Assembly (NCBI RefSeq): GCF_007858365.1
Contig: NZ_VFIO01000004.1
Coordinates: 124,001-188,000, forward strand
Length of the DNA stretch: 64,000 nt
Source: Pseudomonas saxonica
Lineage (GTDB): Bacteria > Pseudomonadota > Gammaproteobacteria > Pseudomonadales > Pseudomonadaceae
Direction of reading: 5' to 3'
Shown here one piece after another: positions 7,047 through 15,603 of the stretch. The notes under the pieces are model-generated. The model worked only from the letters and a program-made list of their open reading frames with translations, did no database searches and had not been told where the DNA came from. A program made the position numbers and the translations under genes. The stretch's first letter is position 1. The number at the start of each line of letters is the position of its first letter.

Positions 7047-7829
7047 ATGAAAAAGGTTCTGTTGTTTACCGCATTGGCGGCTGCTTTAACGGCAGGCCTG
7101 GCGCAAGCGGGCGAAAAACTGGTAGTGGCTGCGACCCCGGTTCCGCACGCCGAAATCCTTGAGCTGATCAAGCCGACCCTCGCCAAAGAAGGCGTTGACC
7201 TGGAAATCAAAGTGTTCACTGATTACGTGCAGCCCAATGTGCAGCTCGCTCAGAAGCACCTGGACGCCAACTATTTTCAGACAAAGCCTTACCTGGACAG
7301 CTTCAACAAAGGTAAAGGCACTGATCTTGAGACAGTGATCGGCGTTCACGTAGAACCGTTCGGTGGCTACTCGAAAAAATACAAAAGTCTGGCTGAACTG
7401 CCCGATGGCGCAACGATTGCCATCCCTAATGAAGGCAGCAACAGCGGCCGCGCTTTGATTCTTCTGCAAAAAGCCGGTTTGATCGAACTTAAAGATCCGA
7501 CTAACGCTGTTTCTACGCCAAGGGACATTGCCAAGAACCCGCACAATTTCAAGTTCAAAGAACTTGAATCCGCCATGCTGCCGCGCGTACTCGACCAGGT
7601 TGATCTGGACATGATCAACACTAACTACGCACTGGATGCCGGTCTGAAGCCGAGCAAAGATGCATTGATTATCGAGGGCGCGGACTCGCCATACGTAAAC
7701 TTCCTGGTGGCTCGCCCCGATAACAAGGACAGCGCTGCAATACAAAAGCTGGCCAAGGCGCTTACCAGCCCTGAAGTAAAAGCGTTTATTGCAAAAAAAT
7801 ACGACGGCGCGGTGTTCCCAGCGTTCTAA
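7047..7829 (+). CDS. metQ: MetQ/NlpA-family methionine ABC transporter binding protein
   Basis: A 260-residue extracytoplasmic binding protein for L-/D-methionine or a related sulfur compound. It has a signal peptide (residues 1-21, ending AQA), the family opening VVAATPVPHAEILE, and ANYFQTKPYLDSF and IPNEGSNSGRAL in the ligand region. There is no lipobox cysteine, so it should be a soluble periplasmic protein. The cognate metN (ATPase) and metI (permease) are not adjacent, and a strong terminator follows immediately; it must use a transporter encoded elsewhere. An AT-rich tract (6945-6990) resembling those before sulfonate genes precedes it. Confidence 0.9.
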   Translation: MKKVLLFTALAAALTAGLAQAGEKLVVAATPVPHAEILELIKPTLAKEGVDLEIKVFTDYVQPNVQLAQKHLDANYFQTKPYLDSFNKGKGTDLETVIGVHVEPFGGYSKKYKSLAELPDGATIAIPNEGSNSGRALILLQKAGLIELKDPTNAVSTPRDIAKNPHNFKFKELESAMLPRVLDQVDLDMINTNYALDAGLKPSKDALIIEGADSPYVNFLVARPDNKDSAAIQKLAKALTSPEVKAFIAKKYDGAVFPAF

Positions 7830-7850
7830 ATTACCCCGCACGTCACTGAA

Positions 7851-7889
7851 AACGCCGACAGCATTGTTATTGCTGTCGGCGTTTTTTTT
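7851..7889 (+). terminator. Rho-independent terminator of metQ
   Basis: A 13-bp perfect stem (AACGCCGACAGCA/TGCTGTCGGCGTT) with a 7-nt loop, followed by a run of Ts. It ends the metQ transcript 22 bp after the stop. Confidence 0.95.
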
Positions 7890-7981
7890 GTTGTCTGCAA
7901 AACTACCTACCTCTTTCAACAGGTAGTCAATTTTTGGCCGCAGGTCGACTCTACAGCTCTATTACGTGAGGAGTCGCCATC

Positions 7982-9112
7982 ATGGCCCAAAGAAACGGAT
8001 TGATAAAAACCTACGCCTACGACCCGCTTGACCGGCTCACGGAGGCACACACTGGACACCTCAAAAATGAGCAGTTTTTCTATAATCACGAGCGTCTGAT
8101 TACCGAGAAGGAAGGGGGCGTAACCCGTTCGTTGATGCACGCAAAAAATCAATTGTTGGCGCAGACGTACGTCGACAATCAGTCGTGTGAGACAACGCTT
8201 TTGAGCACCAACCGCCAGTGCAGTGTTATACATTCGGTTAGCCATTCAGAAGTGCGCCGGCAAGCGTTCACGCCTTTTGGGCACCATCACATTCAGGAAG
8301 GGGTGAACGGTTTGCCAGGCTTTAACGGCGAGCGACCTGACCCGCTCACCGGGCACTATCATCTGGGTAAAGGGCATCGTGCTTATAACCCGCATCTGAT
8401 GCGTTTCAACAGCCCGGACCAATTGAGCCCTTTCGATGCAGGCGGCCTGAATGCTTACGCTTATTGTGCGGCAGACCCTGTTAATCGGTCCGATCCCAGT
8501 GGCCGGGCGTCTCTTAACGATATTCTTATCGCGGGCCTGGGCGTGGTCGGTGTATTGGGGGGCAGCCTGGGTATGTACGCCACTCTAAAAGCCGCGCGCG
8601 CAATGAAAACAACCCAGCTCAGTACCGCTGTGGCGGCAAAGGTCGCCGGCTCGGCGCTGACTATCTCTGGCGGTTTGGTCGGGGTTACTCGACTCTCAAT
8701 GGGGGCCGCAGGAGAAGAAACGGGTAAAAGCGGTATGGTTATTGCGACTACCATTTTGGCTTTGTCGGGGCTTGGACTTTCCGCATATGGGACCCGCCTC
8801 GGTGTGATGAACGCTCGGCGTCAGCGGAAGTTGGCCAATATTAAAATCGGTTCGAATTCGAATTCGAATTCAAACATAAGTACCTCTTCGAGCAACCCCC
8901 CTACCGTTGACACTCCCCTGTCCGCCACATCATCAGGGTCGGAAACGGCATCCAATTACAGTGGTTCAAATACGCTTGCCTCTGCACCGTCCCAGAGCCA
9001 ACTCCTGAATGACGTTATCGTGATGCAAAACAGAAAGATGTTCGAAATGATACCGAGCAGTAAAAAACAAATCACAACCAAAAGCGGCCTTGTCAGACGC
9101 GATTCAATTTGA
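7982..9112 (+). CDS. Orphan Rhs-core protein with hydrophobic, Ser/Asn-rich C-terminal region
   Basis: A 376-residue protein. It begins with one YD-type repeat (TYAYDPLDRLTEAH) and carries the Rhs-associated core hallmark RFNSPDQLSPFDAGGLNAYAYC and DPVNRSDPSGR around residues 140-180. After the core come three hydrophobic stretches (about 182-205, 218-240 and 256-278) separated by short basic loops. A low-complexity Ser/Asn-rich segment (about 290-345) and a basic tail follow. In polymorphic toxins the part after the core is the variable effector domain. Here it could be membrane-active, but no toxin family was recognised. No immunity-like gene follows. Start chosen for GAGGAG at good spacing. 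Confidence 0.8.
   Translation: MAQRNGLIKTYAYDPLDRLTEAHTGHLKNEQFFYNHERLITEKEGGVTRSLMHAKNQLLAQTYVDNQSCETTLLSTNRQCSVIHSVSHSEVRRQAFTPFGHHHIQEGVNGLPGFNGERPDPLTGHYHLGKGHRAYNPHLMRFNSPDQLSPFDAGGLNAYAYCAADPVNRSDPSGRASLNDILIAGLGVVGVLGGSLGMYATLKAARAMKTTQLSTAVAAKVAGSALTISGGLVGVTRLSMGAAGEETGKSGMVIATTILALSGLGLSAYGTRLGVMNARRQRKLANIKIGSNSNSNSNISTSSSNPPTVDTPLSATSSGSETASNYSGSNTLASAPSQSQLLNDVIVMQNRKMFEMIPSSKKQITTKSGLVRRDSI
8851..8871 (+). repeat. In-frame hexanucleotide tandem repeat (TTCGAA)x3.5
   Basis: Three and a half copies of TTCGAA inside the rhs-core gene encode alternating Ser-Asn residues. The unit is a multiple of three, so slippage would alter length without a frameshift. Confidence 0.85.
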
Positions 9113-9241
9113 TCTGCCCCTACACCAAACCCGCTACTTCAGTTCAAGGCCAGCGCCAATAAGACTCACACAGTTACTGAACCCTGTTCTACGCTGTCAG
9201 TCGTATCGGAATGTTAATCAGCATCACGCAAAGGAGCTTGC

Positions 9242-10333
9242 ATGGCGGGTCCACTGAAGACGAGCATTTTGGGCTTGAGCCTGTTGGTATTCCTGACAGC
9301 GTGCAGCAAGGAAGGCCCCCAAGCACCGCTGGCACCACGGGTGTATGTGCAGCAAGTGAGCACCCGCGAGCTTGCGCCCCCCATTCAGCTCAGCGGTGAT
9401 ATTCAAGCGCGGGTTGAAACCCAACTGTCCTTTCGCGTGGGCGGCAAGATTATCGAACGCAAGGTGGATGTGGGCGACCATGTCCAGGCCCATCAGGTGT
9501 TGGCCCGCCTTGACCCCAAAGACCTGAAAATCCAGGTCGAAACCGCGCAAGCTGGGGTCAATGCGCAACAAGCCCAAGTGGTGCAAACCCGCGCTGCGTT
9601 TATTCGCCAGCAAAAATTGCTGCCCAAGGGCTACACCAGCCAAAGCGAATACGATGCGGCCAATGCGGCCCAACTGAGTGCAAAAAGCGCGTTGGCTGCG
9701 GCGCAGGCGCAACTGGCCAACGCCCGCGAACAACTCAGTTACGCTGATTTGGAAGCGGAGGCGCCGGGGGTGATTACGGCGCGTCAGGCCGAAGTCGGGC
9801 AGGTGGTGCAAGCCACCATGCCGATTTACACCCTGGCCCGGGATGGCGCCCGCGACGCGGTGTTCAACGTGTATGAATCGCTGTTTATCGAACCGCCCAA
9901 AGACCCCACCGTGCAGGTCACGTTGCTGAGCAACCCGGCCATTACCGTGAAAGGCCAGATTCGCGAAATCACCCCAACGGTGTCGGCACAAAGTGGCACC
10001 CTGCAAATCAAGGTGCAGCTGGACGCACTGCCCAAAGGCATGGATTTGGGCTCAATAGTGACCGTTAACCTCACCCCGCACCCAAGCCCCAGCATCGAGT
10101 TGCCGTGGTCTGCCTTGACCAAAGACGTCAGCGAACCTGCCGTGTGGATTACCGATGCGCAAAACAATGTGCGGCTCCAGCGCGTCAAAGTCGGTCGCTA
10201 CCTGACTGGCAGCGTGATTGTCAGCGAGGGCCTCAAGGATGGAGAAAACGTCGTGGTCGCAGGCGGTCAATTGTTACACCCCGGCATGAAAGTCGAAGTT
10301 GCCCCCCTCCCGGCACAGGGGACGCAATTATGA
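9242..10333 (+). CDS. triA: RND efflux periplasmic adaptor subunit (TriA-like)
   Basis: A 363-residue membrane-fusion lipoprotein with lipobox LTAC (Cys21), a barrel-sandwich/lipoyl half (FRVGGKIIERKVDVGDHV), an alpha-hairpin of about 90 residues rich in Ala/Gln, the second lipoyl half (APGVITARQAEVGQVV), then beta-barrel and membrane-proximal domains. It joins an RND pump to an outer-membrane channel. Two adaptor genes followed by one RND gene is the layout of P. aeruginosa triABC, which exports triclosan with OpmH; the sequence style agrees. Good ribosome site (AAGGAG). The four-base ATGA overlap with the next gene indicates coupling. No regulator or outer-membrane channel gene is adjacent. 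Confidence 0.88.
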   Translation: MAGPLKTSILGLSLLVFLTACSKEGPQAPLAPRVYVQQVSTRELAPPIQLSGDIQARVETQLSFRVGGKIIERKVDVGDHVQAHQVLARLDPKDLKIQVETAQAGVNAQQAQVVQTRAAFIRQQKLLPKGYTSQSEYDAANAAQLSAKSALAAAQAQLANAREQLSYADLEAEAPGVITARQAEVGQVVQATMPIYTLARDGARDAVFNVYESLFIEPPKDPTVQVTLLSNPAITVKGQIREITPTVSAQSGTLQIKVQLDALPKGMDLGSIVTVNLTPHPSPSIELPWSALTKDVSEPAVWITDAQNNVRLQRVKVGRYLTGSVIVSEGLKDGENVVVAGGQLLHPGMKVEVAPLPAQGTQL

Positions 10334-11409
10334 GCCGTATTTCCCGCCACCCGTTATGGCTGCTACCACTCGCCGCCATACTGCTGGGCTGCTCTGAAAA
10401 AGAAGCGCCTGAGCCTGTCCGTCCAGCCTTGTATGTCGTGGCGCACCCCTTGCTCATCGACAACCTGGGACGCTTTGCCGGCACGATCGAAGCGCGCTAC
10501 GAGAGCACCTTGGGCTTTCGGGTGCCGGGCCGCATCGTGCGGCGTAATTACGATGTCGGGGCGGTGGTCAAAGAGGGCGATATTCTGGCTAACCTCGACC
10601 CCACCGATCAGCAGAATCAGTTGCGTGCAGCCCAAGGCGATCTGGCTAAAGTGCAGGCCCAGTTGATCAACGCCCAAGCCAACGCCCGCCGCCAGCAAGA
10701 GCTGTTTGACCGAGGTGTGGGCGCTCAGGCGCAACTGGACACGGCGCAAGCAGATCTCAAAACCACGGCAGCCTCGGTGCAGCAAGCCCAGGCGGCCGTC
10801 AATCAGGCCAAGGACGAGCTCAGCTACTGCAACCTGCGCGCTGATCATGACTCCGTCATCACTCAATGGCAGGCCGAGGCCGGGCAAGTGGTGAGCGTCG
10901 GTGAGTCGGTGGTCACACTGGCCCGTCCTGAAATCAAGGAAGCCGTGATTGATCTACCGGGGCCGTTGGCCGAAGCGCTACCCAAAGGTATCGAGTTCCG
11001 CGTCGCCGGTCAGCTCGACCCTGACGTCAACACGCTGGCCCATGTGCGAGAAATCGCTCCGCAAGCCGACAGCGCCACCCGCACCCGGCGTACGCGCCTG
11101 ACTCTGGATCAAACGCCGCCAGCCTTTCGTTTGGGCAGCTCGGTCAGTGTGACCGTCAGCTCACCGATTGCCCAACACTACTCATTGCCGCTCACTGCCG
11201 TGCAAGAAACTGACGGTCACGCCCGCGTGTGGATCATCGACAAAACCACCTATACCGTTACCCCGCAGAACGTCAACATACTGCGCCGCGGTCCAAAAAC
11301 CGTGCTGCTGGAAGGGGGACTGAAAGACGGCGATTACGTGGTCAGCTACGGCGTACACAGCCTTAAGCCTGGACAGACCGTCAAACTCGATAAGGAAAGC
11401 GCGCAATGA
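10330..11409 (+). CDS. triB: RND efflux periplasmic adaptor subunit, second copy (TriB-like)
   Basis: A 359-residue adaptor with lipobox LLGC (Cys19 of MSRISRHPLWLL...), lipoyl half FRVPGRIVRRNYDVGAVV, a long coiled alpha-hairpin (about residues 95-170), the second lipoyl half (QWQAEAGQVVSVGESVV) and C-terminal barrel domains. The chosen ATG at 10330 overlaps the triA stop by four bases; a longer reading frame upstream runs antiphase through triA and is not real. In TriABC-type pumps both adaptors are needed, probably forming a mixed ring around the pump. It overlaps triC by four bases (11406-11409). Confidence 0.88.
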   Translation: MSRISRHPLWLLPLAAILLGCSEKEAPEPVRPALYVVAHPLLIDNLGRFAGTIEARYESTLGFRVPGRIVRRNYDVGAVVKEGDILANLDPTDQQNQLRAAQGDLAKVQAQLINAQANARRQQELFDRGVGAQAQLDTAQADLKTTAASVQQAQAAVNQAKDELSYCNLRADHDSVITQWQAEAGQVVSVGESVVTLARPEIKEAVIDLPGPLAEALPKGIEFRVAGQLDPDVNTLAHVREIAPQADSATRTRRTRLTLDQTPPAFRLGSSVSVTVSSPIAQHYSLPLTAVQETDGHARVWIIDKTTYTVTPQNVNILRRGPKTVLLEGGLKDGDYVVSYGVHSLKPGQTVKLDKESAQ

Positions 11410-14400
11410 ATGGGAAGTTCAACCTGTCCGAGTGGGCGCTCAAACATCAGTCTTTTGTCTGGTATCTGATGTTTATGGCCGCCGTTGCCGGGATCTTTTC
11501 TTACATCAATCTGGGCCGCGCAGAAGACCCTTCCTTCGCCATCAAAACCATGGTGATCCAGGCAAAATGGCCGGGCGCTACGGTCGATGAGACACGCCTG
11601 CAAATCACTGATCGCATCGAGAAAAAGCTCGAAGAACTGGATTCGCTCGATTACGTGCAAAGCTACACACGGCCGGGCGAATCGACAGTGTTTGTGTTCC
11701 TCAAAGACACCACTAAAGCGGATGCCATTCCGCATATCTGGTATGAGGTGCGCAAAAAAATCGGCGATATTCGCGGCGACTTCCCCCAAGGCATTCAAGG
11801 CCCTGGGTTCGACGATGAATTCGGTGATGTGTACGGCACCATCTTCGCCTTTACCGGCGATGGCTTTACCATGCGCCAGTTGCGCGATTACGTCGAAAAG
11901 GTACGCACAGGTATTCGCGACGTGCCCAATCGCGGCAAGATCATGACCATCGGTGAGCAGGACGAAACCTTCTACCTGGATTTCTCCACGCGCAAACTGG
12001 CCGCACTGGGCCTCGATCAGCAACAGGTACTCGAAAGTCTGCAGGCACAGAATGCCGTAACCCCGGCGGGTGTTATCGAAGCGGGGCCGGAGCGCATGTC
12101 AGTGCGCACCTCGGGCCAATTTCACAGCGTGGCCGACCTTGAGGCGGTCAACCTGCGGGTCAACGACCGCTTTTATCGACTGGCCGACATAGCAGACATT
12201 AGCCGCGGCTACGTCTACCCGGCCACGCCGATGTTCCACTACAACGGCAAACCTGCCATCGGGCTGGCCATTGCCATGGTCGATGGCGGCAACATCCAGG
12301 AGTTCGGCCAACAACTGCAACAACGCATCAACGACCTGACCGCAGAACTGCCGGTAGGCGTGGACGTGCACATGGTGTCCGATCAGGCGCAAGTGGTTGA
12401 AGTGGCCGTGAGCGGCTTTACCAGTGCACTGTTTGAAGCCGTGATCATCGTACTGGCCGTGAGCTTTATCAGCCTGGGCCTGCGCGCAGGGCTGGTGGTC
12501 GCCATTTCGATTCCCTTGGTGCTGGCCCTGGTGTTCGTGTTCATGGAGTTCACCGGGATTGCCATGCAGCGTGTGTCGCTGGGGGCACTGATCATCGCCC
12601 TGGGCCTGCTGGTGGACGACGCGATGATCACGGTAGAAATGATGATCACGCGGCTCGAACTGGGCGAAACCAAGGAACAGGCTGCGACATTCGCCTACCA
12701 TTCCACGGCGTTTCCGATGCTCACCGGCACCTTGGTCACGGTGGCCGGCTTTGTGCCCATCGGCCTCAACAACAGCTCGGCCGGTGAATACACCTTCACC
12801 CTGTTCGCCGTGATTGCCGTCGCGATGTTGGTCTCCTGGGTGGTGGCGGTCTTGTTCGCCCCCGTTCTGGGCGTGCATATCCTCAGCGCCAAGGTCAAAC
12901 CCAAACCCGAAAAACCGGGGCGTCTGGCCCAGGCCTTCGACACCGGCCTGTTGTGGTGCATGCGCAATCGCTGGTGGACCATTGCCGCGACGGTATTGAT
13001 GTTTGTGCTGTCGATAGTCGGTATGACGTTTGTACAAAACCAGTTCTTCCCGGCCTCTGACCGACCGGAAATACTGGTCGACCTGAACCTGCCGCAAAAT
13101 GCCTCGATTGAAGAAACCCTCAAAGTGACCCAGCGCTTTGAAGACACCCTCAAGGGTGACCCGGACATCCTGCGGTGGAGCTCCTATATCGGCGAAGGGG
13201 CGATTCGTTTCTATCTGCCACTGGACCAGCAACTGCAAAACCCCTTCTACGCCCAACTGGTCATCGTCAGCACCGGGCTTGAAAGCCGCGATGCCCTGAT
13301 GGACCGCCTGAACAAACGCCTGCGCGAAGATTTCGTCGGGGTCGGCAGCTTTGTGCACACACTCGAATTGGGCCCGCCCGTTGGGCAGCCCCTGCAATAT
13401 CGGGTCAGCGGCAGCAATGTCGATCTGGTGCGCAAGTATTCTCTTGATCTGGCCTCGATACTCGACGCCAACCCCAACGTGGGCGAAACCATCTTTAACT
13501 GGAACGAACCGGGCAAGGTGCTGCGTGTCGACATTGCCCAGGACAAAGCCCGGCAGTTCGGGCTGTCGTCCGAAGATGTTGCGCACGTAATGAACAGTAT
13601 TGTCAGCGGCGCGGCCGTGAGCCAGGTCAAAGACGATATCTACCTGATCAACATTGTCGGTCGGGCCATTGGCAATGAACGCGACACCCCGCAAACCCTG
13701 CTTAACCTACAGATCACCACCCCGAGCGGCACCTCCATCCCGCTGCTGGCATTTGCCACCGTGCGCTATGAACTGGAGCAGCCGCTGATCTGGAGCCGTG
13801 ACCGCATCCCCACCTTGACCCTCAAGGCCTCGGTGCGCGGTTCAATCCAACCGACGGATCTGGTCGCACTGCTCAAACCTGAGGTCGATAAGTTCGCCGC
13901 TAACCTGCCGCAAGGCTACACCCTGCAAACCGGCGGTACAGTCGAACAAAGCGCCAAAGCCCAAGGCCCTATCGCCAAAGTGGTGCCCTTGATGCTGTTT
14001 CTGATGGCCACTTTCCTGATGATCCAGCTACAAAGCGTGCAGAAAATGTTCATCGTGGTGAGTGTCGCGCCGCTGGGCCTGATCGGTGTGGTACTGGCGC
14101 TCGTGCCCACCGGTACGCCGATGGGCTTCGTGGCGATATTGGGGATCTTGGCGCTGGTGGGCATCATCGTGCGTAACTCGGTGATTCTGGTCACCCAGAT
14201 CGACCAATACGAACGGGACGGCTATGACCCGTGGCACGCCGTGCTGCAAGCCACCCAGCACCGTCGCAGGCCTATTCTGCTGACTGCAGCGGCCGCCAGC
14301 CTGGGCATGATCCCTATCGCTCGGGACGTGTTCTGGGGGCCGATGGCCTACGCCATGATCGGCGGCATCATCTCAGCCACCTTGCTGACCCTGTTGTTCC

Positions 14401-14468
14401 TGCCAGCGCTGTATGTGGCCTGGTACAAAATAAAGGAGAACAAAAACCCACCGCCTGCGCATGCATGA
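11406..14468 (+). CDS. triC: RND efflux pump, inner-membrane transporter (TriC-like)
   Basis: A 1020-residue proton-driven resistance-nodulation-division transporter, close to the length of TriC. It has an N-terminal TM1 (about 15-35), a large periplasmic loop, a TM2-6 block (about 335-490) including GLLVDDAMITVEMMITRLE in the proton-relay segment, TM7 (about 525-545), a second periplasmic loop, and TM8-12 (about 855-1010) with GIIVRNSVILV. The sequence belongs to the TriC/MexK-like branch rather than MexB (opening MNGKFNLSEWALKHQSFVWY). Likely substrates are hydrophobic biocides by analogy, but this is inference. It ends the tri operon; no recognisable terminator follows immediately. Confidence 0.92.
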   Translation: MNGKFNLSEWALKHQSFVWYLMFMAAVAGIFSYINLGRAEDPSFAIKTMVIQAKWPGATVDETRLQITDRIEKKLEELDSLDYVQSYTRPGESTVFVFLKDTTKADAIPHIWYEVRKKIGDIRGDFPQGIQGPGFDDEFGDVYGTIFAFTGDGFTMRQLRDYVEKVRTGIRDVPNRGKIMTIGEQDETFYLDFSTRKLAALGLDQQQVLESLQAQNAVTPAGVIEAGPERMSVRTSGQFHSVADLEAVNLRVNDRFYRLADIADISRGYVYPATPMFHYNGKPAIGLAIAMVDGGNIQEFGQQLQQRINDLTAELPVGVDVHMVSDQAQVVEVAVSGFTSALFEAVIIVLAVSFISLGLRAGLVVAISIPLVLALVFVFMEFTGIAMQRVSLGALIIALGLLVDDAMITVEMMITRLELGETKEQAATFAYHSTAFPMLTGTLVTVAGFVPIGLNNSSAGEYTFTLFAVIAVAMLVSWVVAVLFAPVLGVHILSAKVKPKPEKPGRLAQAFDTGLLWCMRNRWWTIAATVLMFVLSIVGMTFVQNQFFPASDRPEILVDLNLPQNASIEETLKVTQRFEDTLKGDPDILRWSSYIGEGAIRFYLPLDQQLQNPFYAQLVIVSTGLESRDALMDRLNKRLREDFVGVGSFVHTLELGPPVGQPLQYRVSGSNVDLVRKYSLDLASILDANPNVGETIFNWNEPGKVLRVDIAQDKARQFGLSSEDVAHVMNSIVSGAAVSQVKDDIYLINIVGRAIGNERDTPQTLLNLQITTPSGTSIPLLAFATVRYELEQPLIWSRDRIPTLTLKASVRGSIQPTDLVALLKPEVDKFAANLPQGYTLQTGGTVEQSAKAQGPIAKVVPLMLFLMATFLMIQLQSVQKMFIVVSVAPLGLIGVVLALVPTGTPMGFVAILGILALVGIIVRNSVILVTQIDQYERDGYDPWHAVLQATQHRRRPILLTAAAASLGMIPIARDVFWGPMAYAMIGGIISATLLTLLFLPALYVAWYKIKENKNPPPAHA

Positions 14469-14529
14469 GATGACTCTCAGGAGCCGTCGGTTGAGGCTCC
14501 ACAAAGCTTCATCCAATTTGGTAGACGCT

Positions 14530-14652
14530 TGTAGTCGCTGACGAAGGCTGCGATCGAGCGAGAAGCGGTCGCGAAATGAGGCACCTTGTTGCGTCAGGTT
14601 TTAGGGCGGCTTTGCCGCCCATCGCAGCCTTCGTTCCTCGTCAGCGGCTACA
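14530..14652. repeat. REP-like long inverted repeat (family 1)
   Basis: Outer arms TGTAGtCGCTGACGA and TCGTCAGCGgCTACA flank inner arms GGCTGCGAT/ATCGCAGCC, with a smaller GGGCGGC/GCCGCCC hairpin between. The same GTAGCCGCTG and GCAGCC-type words recur at 30062, 44676 and 47080, marking a dispersed intergenic repeat family. Confidence 0.8.
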
Positions 14653-14693
14653 AACCCAGCTTGACCCGCAACAGAGTACCTACAGGGATTATT

Positions 14694-14724
14694 GTGAATT
14701 TACGAATACCGCTATCAAATTCAC
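14694..14724. promoter_or_regulatory. Dyad upstream of the SDR gene, possible operator
   Basis: GTGAATTT (14694-14701) and AAATTCAC (14717-14724) form a perfect 8-bp interrupted palindrome with a 15-bp spacer, 67 bp before the SDR start. No regulator gene lies next to it. It could be an operator or part of the promoter. The rest of 14469-14790 holds only the REP element. Confidence 0.35.
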
Positions 14725-14790
14725 CCTCTTTATCCCTGAAAACTGACATGTAAACCTAGCCCCACGCCTAAGACATTACGGAGTGTTGCC

Positions 14791-15531
14791 ATGAGTACAT
14801 CCAACCCTAAAGTCGCCCTCATCACGGGTGCTTCACGTGGTATCGGCGCTGTCATTGCCCAACAACTGGCCAAAGAAGGTTTTGCTGTCGTCATTAACTA
14901 CGCCAACAGCGCCAGTGAAGCCACTGCACTGGTGGCCGAATTGCGCGAGGCCGGGCATCAGGCCATTGCGGTGCAGGCCGATGTGGCCAAAGCCACAGAC
15001 GTGGCGCGGTTGTTTGATGAAACCGAACAACAACTGGGCAAGGTTGATGTATTGGTTAATAACGCCGGTGTGCTCAAGGTTCTACCCTTGGCTCACTACA
15101 GCGACGAAGATTTTGAACAGACCTTTAACATCAATACACGAGGCACCTTCAACACCTTGCGTGAAGCGGCTACCCGGCTGAACAGCGGCGGGCGAATTGT
15201 TAATTTTTCAAGCAGTACGGTGGGCATGAACCTGCCCGGTTATGCGGTGTATATCGCCAGCAAGGCGGCGGTAGAGTCGCTGACCCACGTGTTTGCCAAA
15301 GAATTACGAGGTCGCCAAATCACCGTCAACGCCGTAGCACCGGGGCCGGTGGCGACTGAATTGTTCATGCACGGCAAGACCGAAGAACAAATTGAGGCGT
15401 TTTCAAAAATGCCGCCTCTGGAGCGTTTAGGTCAGCCGCAAGACATTGCCAATATCGTCTCGTTCCTGGTGAGCCCGGCGGCAGCATGGGTCAACGGGCA
15501 GGTATTGAGGGCCAATGGTGGGCTGGTTTAA
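14791..15531 (+). CDS. SDR-family oxidoreductase
   Basis: A 246-residue classical short-chain dehydrogenase/reductase with the cofactor motif TGASRGIG (12-19), NNAG (90-93), catalytic Ser141/142, Tyr154 and Lys158 (YIASK), and PGPVATEL after the active site. The sequence resembles FabG-like 3-oxoacyl reductases and the group often annotated as 3-ketoacyl-ACP reductase, but it stands alone with no fatty-acid genes nearby, so the substrate is open. NADPH preference is suggested by the Arg in the glycine-rich loop and the Asn-Tyr after the second strand. Ribosome site ACGGAG. A bidirectional terminator follows. Confidence 0.9.
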   Translation: MSTSNPKVALITGASRGIGAVIAQQLAKEGFAVVINYANSASEATALVAELREAGHQAIAVQADVAKATDVARLFDETEQQLGKVDVLVNNAGVLKVLPLAHYSDEDFEQTFNINTRGTFNTLREAATRLNSGGRIVNFSSSTVGMNLPGYAVYIASKAAVESLTHVFAKELRGRQITVNAVAPGPVATELFMHGKTEEQIEAFSKMPPLERLGQPQDIANIVSFLVSPAAAWVNGQVLRANGGLV

Positions 15532-15565
15532 ACGGTATTGGCGTTAATACAAACAAAACCCACTA

Positions 15566-15591
15566 AAAAGCCGCTTTTCAGCGGCTTTTTT
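15566..15591. terminator. Bidirectional terminator between SDR and cytochrome c5 genes
   Basis: Stem AAAAGCCGCT/AGCGGCTTTT with a 4-nt loop, T-rich on both strands, between two convergent genes. Confidence 0.9.
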
Positions 15592-15603
15592 GCGCAAGAT
15601 CGC

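Noticed and set aside
12099..13694. A 531-codon minus-strand frame within triC
   Set aside because: Antisense to the RND pump, with low-complexity His/Gln-rich sequence typical of shadow frames.
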